From: a bacterium
GTDB taxonomy: Bacteria > UBA9089 > CG2-30-40-21 > SBAY01
Assembly: GCA_030018635.1 (NCBI GenBank)
Contig: JASEHU010000007.1
Coordinates: 1-19,036 of the forward strand
DNA length: 19,036 nucleotides
Direction: 5' to 3'
This document shows, one piece after another, positions 14,446-19,036 of the stretch (the first letter of the stretch is position 1; each line of letters opens with the position of its first letter). The notes under the pieces were generated by a model. The model did not search any database. It had not been told where the DNA came from and saw only the letters and a list, made by a program, of their open reading frames with translations. The position numbers were made by a program, and so were the translations under genes.

Positions 14446-16884
14446 ATGGATTATGATGTTATTTTAAAAAATTTCGTCCAAAGCAGAGAATGGGAAGTGG
14501 TTAAACAAGTTTTAATTAATAAAATAGGAATTTCTTACTTATGGATTGTTAATTCAGAGAGTAAATTTATATTTCGTGAAGGGGAAGGGAAATTATATTG
14601 TAAAATGATAAACGCTACCTTAAATGGGAGGAAGGAATGCGATAATACTCAAGTTTCTTCTATCCGCTATGCCCTGGACAATAAAATTTCTACTGTATTT
14701 CCATGTCAGGGTGGATTTTTAGGATTTACCTGCCCAATAATGAGTAATCAAAATGTAATCGGGATAATTGGTGGTTGTGGGATAGTAAATTCAGCCTTAC
14801 GACATGACCAATATGCCCAGATAATTAAAAACTTTAATTTGGAATCAAAGTCCTTCATCGATAGTCTTGGCAGGGCCAATAGCACAACCGTCGAGGCATT
14901 GGAATTGGATATAGAATTAGTGGCTATGTTGACTCAATTAGCCATAGATTCAAAAATAAAACACCAACAACTCTCCAGCAAAGAAGGAGAGGTCGAGGCT
15001 ATATCCGAATTTTATAAACTTTTTGAGGAATCCCGTAGTCTAATGTTAACCTTAGAGACCAAGAAACTTTATCCGCTGATAGTAAATTTAACGGCCCGGG
15101 CGATGAATGCCGAAATTGCCTCTTTGATGATAATCGATGAAAAAACTCAGGAAATACATATCAAAGCCGCTATTGGTCTGGATGCGGATCATATTGCCAA
15201 AACCAAATTACAGGTGGGTAAAGGTGTAGTTGGCTATGTAGCCAAGACCGGCGAGCCTCTGTTGGTAGGTGATATTACCTCAGATACACGATTTCATATT
15301 CAAAGTAGCTCTCCTAAATACTACACTAAATCCTTAATTTCCGCCCCTATAAAGGTTGGTGATGAAATTCTCGGTGTCATAAATGTTAATAATATGAAAA
15401 CACGAAGACCGTTTAATGAAACAGACCTTAAATTACTCTCTATCATTTGTGGCCATGCGGCGGTGGCTATTAAAAATGCAAAAAAATACCAGAGTGAAGA
15501 TAGAGAAAAGGCAACGCAAGAGATTGAAATACAAATGAGAGAAAAGGAAGAGGTGGCTGAGGTTAAGCAAGAACTTATAAAAGAAAAGGTTGACCTGGAG
15601 GCACAATTAAAAGAAAAAGAGGAAACGATACGGGTAAAAGAGGAGTTAATCAGGGTCAAACAGGAGCTTTTGAAAGAAAAATTAAAGACAACGGAAGAAG
15701 AAGAAGACAAGGAGAAATTATTAAAGGAAATCGGCACATTGGAAAAGGAAAAAACAATATTAAGAACCGAGATGACTCAGTTACAAGAAAAGGCAAAGAA
15801 GACAGACTCCTTGATTAAAGAAAAAGAAAAATTAGAGAAGGAAAAGGAGGAGTTAATCAAAGAAAAGGAGGAACTAGAGGCACAAACAGAAGAACTGGGG
15901 ATTTTATACAGTATCTCCCGTGAGGTTCCTTTAATGAAGATGCCGCAAGAGATTCTTGGCTGGGTACTAGATAAAATTCAACCCTTTTTCAACTATCATG
16001 CCGGCACATATTTACTTGTCGATGACCCTCGTCTGATAAGTGAGATAAAACAGGTTTGCTATATAAATAAAGAGTGCATCCAGAATATTAAAGATACGGT
16101 CGAGAAAAAATGGGCTGAGATAAATCCACAGGAGACACTTAAAATAATTTACCATACCGAGGAAGGAACCTCATCAGAATTATTTTGGGTCGGGATAGAA
16201 AAGTTTCAAAGTGGACTTATATCTAATTTACATCATCGCGACGAAATAATTGGACTTTTAGTCCTGAGTAGTTTTAATGAAGAGGCATTTACCCCCTTAC
16301 AAAGAAGATTATTAACCATTATTGCCAATCAAGTCTCAGAGACCCTGGAGAAGGTAAAATTATTTGCTAAAATACGCGAGTTCGCCGAACGGGATGAATT
16401 GACTAAGGTTTATAATTATAGATACTTCGAAGACTATCTGGAAAAAGAATTTGCCTTTGCCAAACAATATAATAAACAAATATCTTTAAGTATGCTTGAC
16501 TTTGACCGATTAAAATATGTCAATGATACCTATGGACACCAGGCAGGTAATCTCCTGATTAAAACGATTTCTGATATAATCAAAGAAACCGTTGCCGATA
16601 AAGGGCTTTTGGCCCGGTTTGGAGGGGATGAATTTGCCGTTGTTTTCTCTGAAACAGACCAGAATACGGCATTTTCCATAGCCGAGTCTATTCGAGCTAA
16701 CATCAACAAAACTAATCTTGAATTTGTCAAAGGTACACCTCACCAATTATCGGCCAGTCTGGGGGTTTCTACCTATCCAAATCAAGGGATAGAAACAGAA
16801 AAAGATTTATTGGCCAAGGCAGATAAGGCACTTTACGAGGCTAAACAACGGGGAAGAAACAAGGTTATCGCCTATACACCTTAG
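14446..16884 (+). CDS. Diguanylate cyclase with PocR, two GAF and GGDEF domains
   Basis: 812 residues, no signal peptide or membrane helix, so a cytoplasmic sensor making c-di-GMP from two GTP. Residues 5-165 match a PocR-type ligand-binding domain, with the Cys pattern C52, C65, C87, C96 and the late GIIGGCGIV turn. A GAF domain follows at about 205-345 (GKGVVGYVAKTGEPLLVGDI, then SLISAPIKVGDEILGVINV). A strongly charged Lys/Glu coiled coil runs from about 350 to 495, then a more divergent second GAF (about 500-645), then GGDEF from RDELTKVYNYRYF (about 648). The active-site RFGGDEF has GGDEF at 726-730. The RxxD inhibitory site expected five residues before it is absent (ADKG), so product inhibition through that site is unlikely. 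ATG 14446 follows AAGGAGG. Position after the sugar transferase hints at control of exopolysaccharide (inference). Confidence 0.93.
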   Translation: MDYDVILKNFVQSREWEVVKQVLINKIGISYLWIVNSESKFIFREGEGKLYCKMINATLNGRKECDNTQVSSIRYALDNKISTVFPCQGGFLGFTCPIMSNQNVIGIIGGCGIVNSALRHDQYAQIIKNFNLESKSFIDSLGRANSTTVEALELDIELVAMLTQLAIDSKIKHQQLSSKEGEVEAISEFYKLFEESRSLMLTLETKKLYPLIVNLTARAMNAEIASLMIIDEKTQEIHIKAAIGLDADHIAKTKLQVGKGVVGYVAKTGEPLLVGDITSDTRFHIQSSSPKYYTKSLISAPIKVGDEILGVINVNNMKTRRPFNETDLKLLSIICGHAAVAIKNAKKYQSEDREKATQEIEIQMREKEEVAEVKQELIKEKVDLEAQLKEKEETIRVKEELIRVKQELLKEKLKTTEEEEDKEKLLKEIGTLEKEKTILRTEMTQLQEKAKKTDSLIKEKEKLEKEKEELIKEKEELEAQTEELGILYSISREVPLMKMPQEILGWVLDKIQPFFNYHAGTYLLVDDPRLISEIKQVCYINKECIQNIKDTVEKKWAEINPQETLKIIYHTEEGTSSELFWVGIEKFQSGLISNLHHRDEIIGLLVLSSFNEEAFTPLQRRLLTIIANQVSETLEKVKLFAKIREFAERDELTKVYNYRYFEDYLEKEFAFAKQYNKQISLSMLDFDRLKYVNDTYGHQAGNLLIKTISDIIKETVADKGLLARFGGDEFAVVFSETDQNTAFSIAESIRANINKTNLEFVKGTPHQLSASLGVSTYPNQGIETEKDLLAKADKALYEAKQRGRNKVIAYTP

Positions 16885-16886
16885 AA

Positions 16887-17050
16887 GAAGTGAAAAGTGA
16901 AAAATGAAAAGTGAAAAGTGAAGAGGGAAGAGAAATCAGGAAACATTTCTTTTTTTCCCTTTTCCCTTTTCCCTTTTCCCTTTTCACATCTTCACATCTT
17001 CACATCTTCACATCTTCACTTTTCACTTTTCACTTTTCACTTTTCACTTC
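16887..17050. repeat. Composite 7- and 8-base repeat hairpin between convergent genes
   Basis: The 37-base arms 16887-16923 and 17014-17050 match at 36 of 37 positions and are tandem GTGAAAA / TTTTCAC units. The loop contains four CCCTTTT units (16957-16984) followed directly by four CACATCTT units (16985-17016). The right arm ends against the KUP stop codon and the left arm starts just after the cyclase stop. Its place between converging genes makes a two-way terminator role plausible. The spacerless 7- and 8-base units rule out a CRISPR array. Confidence 0.85.
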
Positions 17051-17051
17051 T

Positions 17052-18872
17052 TCACATCTCCACCCGGGTGATAACGCCGTGTAATTTATGTGAGGGGAGT
17101 TTGTGAAACTGGGCAAAGGATGGTGTCAAATCCTTAATCATCGCAAATACCTTCCAGACAAAGTTTCCGGTCGCAATATCGTCAAGACCATAAAAGATTG
17201 CTTTAGCCTCTATTTCGGCTTGTTTTAATATCTCCTGGACATCAATAATCTGCATGTAGCCTAATTGTATCTCAAAGACACTTATGCCTTCAGCCAGGTC
17301 CTCTTTAAAAAACCCTGCAGCCTCGAAAGGGTCATCCAGCGTAATTATCGAGACAAAGACATTATCCTCATACATTATATCGTTAACGAACATTGTATTA
17401 ACAATATAGGGCGGAATAACCTTTGTCCCCATGATGAAAAAAATGGCTTTGCCTTTAATCTTGCTTATTGTTTTATAAGCCTGATTATATTTTTTAAGGA
17501 AAACATCAATATCCATCATCTCAATTGTTCGACGAAGCCTTTTTTGTCCTGAGGTATAAATGACAATTATGCCAAATGGAATTAAGGCCAGGATAATTGA
17601 CCAATAACCACCATGAGGTATTTTATAGGTATTCGATACCATGAATATTATCGCCACAACAGTCACTAAAAAAGAGATAATTGCCGATGTGATTTTACCT
17701 TTTAACCAGAATATCCAGGTCATCATAATACCTGTTAAGGTCATTGTCCCTGTAACCGCGAGGCCGTAGGCAGAACTAAGACGATGTGATTCCTTAAATT
17801 CATACATAATAAATAAAACGGCTCCCAACAAAAACCAATTCACCACCCCAATATATACCTGTGATTTCAATTTAGCCGATGTATAATCAATCTTAAGCAA
17901 AGGCATAATATGGGTTGTTATTCCTTGATAAATAATGGAAAACATCCCGCTAATCATAGCCTGGGAGGCTATAACCGTGGCTATGACGCTCAGGATAAGA
18001 AATGGAACATAGAGGAATTGCACCTGATGAAATATCATGGCAAAAAGAATGTTTTTTGCCTCTGGATGGGCAATGATATAAGCACCCTGTCCAAGGTAAG
18101 TTAACAAGAGGGCAGCAAAGACAAAATACCATGCCCTGACAATGGGTTTTTGTCCCAGATGCCCCATATCGGCATATAAGGCTTCACCACCTGTAGCACA
18201 GAGAATAACCCCTGAAAGCACGAAAAATCCGCTCACACCGTTTTCAATGAGAAATTTAAAGGCATAGTATGGATAAATAGCCTTGACCACTGCTGGAACC
18301 TGAAATATTGAGACAATCCCTGAAATGGATAGTGCTAAAAACCAGAGCAACATTAAAGGTCCGAAAACTCCGGCAACCTTTTCCGTTCCTTTTCTTTGAA
18401 AGGCAAACAATATTATCGCAATCACAGCGGCAATAAGGATAAGGCTTGTTTGCTTTGTATTTTCCAGTCCTGGAATTAAAAGCAAACCTTCGACAGCACT
18501 CAAGATACTTATGGCCGGGGTAATTATACCATCACCAATAAAAAGGGATATGCCAATAAAAGAAATCAATGTAACAAATGCTATCCGTTTGCTTGATTTT
18601 AAAAGAGGAACAAGGATTTCACGGAGCACAATTATCCCGCCCTCACCCTTTTTGCCAAGGCTCATAGCCAACCAGGCATATTTAACCGTTACAAGTATAA
18701 CTAATGTCCAGACAATAAGAGAAAGAACACCAATCACATTTTCTTGTGTTGGCTTTGTGAGAAGAAATATAACGGTAAGTGTATATATCGGACTTGTTCC
18801 AATGTCTCCGAAGACAAGACCAAGGGATTTTATAACGCCCTTTAGAGGCAATTCTTTTTCTTTTTCAAGCAT
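17052..18872 (-). CDS. kup: KUP-family potassium uptake permease
   Basis: 606 residues. A proton-coupled potassium importer of the cytoplasmic membrane (KUP/HAK/KT family). The hallmark FGDIGTSPIYTL lies at 21-32 at the start of the first membrane helix, followed by GEGGIIVLREIL near 77-88, GDGIITPAISILSAVEGL near 113-130, CATGGEALYADMGHLGQ around 225-241 and SAYGLAVTGTMTLT near 367-380. About twelve membrane segments are evident, ending near residue 455, with a soluble C-terminal domain of about 150 residues, which is normal for the family. The start is ATG 18872, with AGGAG at 18880-18884, seven bases upstream. It is convergent with the diguanylate cyclase and its stop abuts a repeat hairpin. 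I looked for a c-di-AMP (ydaO) riboswitch, which often precedes kup genes, and did not see one. Confidence 0.96.
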   Translation of the reverse strand: MLEKEKELPLKGVIKSLGLVFGDIGTSPIYTLTVIFLLTKPTQENVIGVLSLIVWTLVILVTVKYAWLAMSLGKKGEGGIIVLREILVPLLKSSKRIAFVTLISFIGISLFIGDGIITPAISILSAVEGLLLIPGLENTKQTSLILIAAVIAIILFAFQRKGTEKVAGVFGPLMLLWFLALSISGIVSIFQVPAVVKAIYPYYAFKFLIENGVSGFFVLSGVILCATGGEALYADMGHLGQKPIVRAWYFVFAALLLTYLGQGAYIIAHPEAKNILFAMIFHQVQFLYVPFLILSVIATVIASQAMISGMFSIIYQGITTHIMPLLKIDYTSAKLKSQVYIGVVNWFLLGAVLFIMYEFKESHRLSSAYGLAVTGTMTLTGIMMTWIFWLKGKITSAIISFLVTVVAIIFMVSNTYKIPHGGYWSIILALIPFGIIVIYTSGQKRLRRTIEMMDIDVFLKKYNQAYKTISKIKGKAIFFIMGTKVIPPYIVNTMFVNDIMYEDNVFVSIITLDDPFEAAGFFKEDLAEGISVFEIQLGYMQIIDVQEILKQAEIEAKAIFYGLDDIATGNFVWKVFAMIKDLTPSFAQFHKLPSHKLHGVITRVEM

Positions 18873-18944
18873 TGTTTAACTCCTAACGCTATGGGGCAGA
18901 AACCATCTTTATCGCTGTTCATAGTTCATAAGCATTCAGGTAAA

Positions 18945-18974
18945 ATTTTGGATTGAGGATCCTTAATCCAAAAT
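18945..18974. repeat. 30-base near-perfect palindrome upstream of kup
   Basis: ATTTTGGATT and AATCCAAAAT flank a central GGATCC. The 30-base palindrome has a single mismatched base pair position on each side of the centre. The right arm continues as tandem 7-base units (AATCCAA, twice, 18965-18978). It lies in the kup leader if transcription starts at the TATAAT boxes near 19000. Confidence 0.7.
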
Positions 18975-18994
18975 CCAAAATTGGGTGGTGTCCT

Positions 18995-19011
18995 ATTATA
19001 GCTTAATTATA
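18995..19011 (-). promoter_or_regulatory. Possible kup promoter -10 boxes
   Basis: Two TATAAT sequences occur on the minus strand at 19000-18995 and 19011-19006, upstream of kup. Neither has a good TTGACA at 16-18 bases (best matches are about half), and the region is close to the window edge. One of them may be the kup -10 element. Confidence 0.35.
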
Positions 19012-19036
19012 CTGAGGCATCTAAAAAAGTATAAAA

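Noticed and set aside
15321..15737. Minus-strand open frame opposite the cyclase coiled coil, rich in Ser and Phe
   Set aside because: It is the reverse reading of a Lys/Glu-rich coiled-coil region, with no start signal or motif.
16985..17016. Four CACATCTT repeats considered as a CRISPR array
   Set aside because: Units are 8 bases with no spacers, and no cas genes are present.
18873..19036. Possible c-di-AMP (ydaO) riboswitch before kup
   Set aside because: The leader shows a simple palindrome and TATAAT boxes. I could not find the conserved ydaO sequence blocks.

Overview
The window looks like chromosomal DNA from a bacterium, probably from an uncultivated lineage. It carries a housekeeping sigma-70 factor (rpoD), DNA primase (dnaG), consensus -35/-10 promoters and good Shine-Dalgarno sites, but no rRNA or other marker that would fix the phylum. 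Base composition is moderately AT-rich and uneven. By direct count, 60-base samples give 16 G+C at 5401-5460 and 19 at 9001-9060, against 27 at 6301-6360 and 28 at 12181-12240. The first and second samples fall in blocks that also look acquired on gene content.

Region 1 (1-309, minus strand) is the 5' end of an IS630-type helix-turn-helix transposase-like gene running off the left edge, apparently disrupted after about residue 81. Region 2 (about 418-6229, plus strand) is a compact six-gene AT-rich operon: an unrecognised protein, a class II ketose-bisphosphate aldolase, an IolB/KduI-type sugar isomerase, an ADP-dependent sugar kinase of the archaeal-type ADP-PFK/GK family, and two unknown proteins with membrane segments. 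Isomerase, kinase and aldolase match the logic of the lower inositol pathway (5-deoxyglucuronate to 5-keto-2-deoxygluconate, its 6-phosphate, then DHAP plus malonate semialdehyde). Here an ADP-dependent kinase would take the place of the usual PfkB-type IolC. This is the most interesting functional idea in the window and is an inference. The operon ends at the frameshifted 3' remnant of a second class II aldolase gene (6230-6503), which looks like a recombination scar.

Region 3 (6504-6762) holds a MITE-like element with 16-base inverted ends enclosing a hairpin of 7-base repeats. Region 4 (6763-12660, minus strand) is the dnaG-rpoD operon, interrupted by an AT-rich type II restriction-modification pair: a TSPPY methyltransferase and a PD-(D/E)XK nuclease, joined by a 4-base GTGA overlap. 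A perfect consensus sigma-70 promoter drives dnaG through a leader containing a 33-base-arm hairpin.

Region 5 (12661-13040) is the divergent intergenic region. Region 6 (13041-16884, plus strand) encodes a polyprenyl-phosphate sugar phosphotransferase and a PocR-GAF-coiled coil-GAF-GGDEF diguanylate cyclase, plausibly linking c-di-GMP signalling with exopolysaccharide. Region 7 (17052-18872, minus strand) is a KUP potassium transporter.

Across the window, most sizeable intergenic gaps carry a hairpin whose arms are built of AT-rich tandem units, mostly 7 bases long but with a different sequence at each site. This is a repeat class worth separate study.
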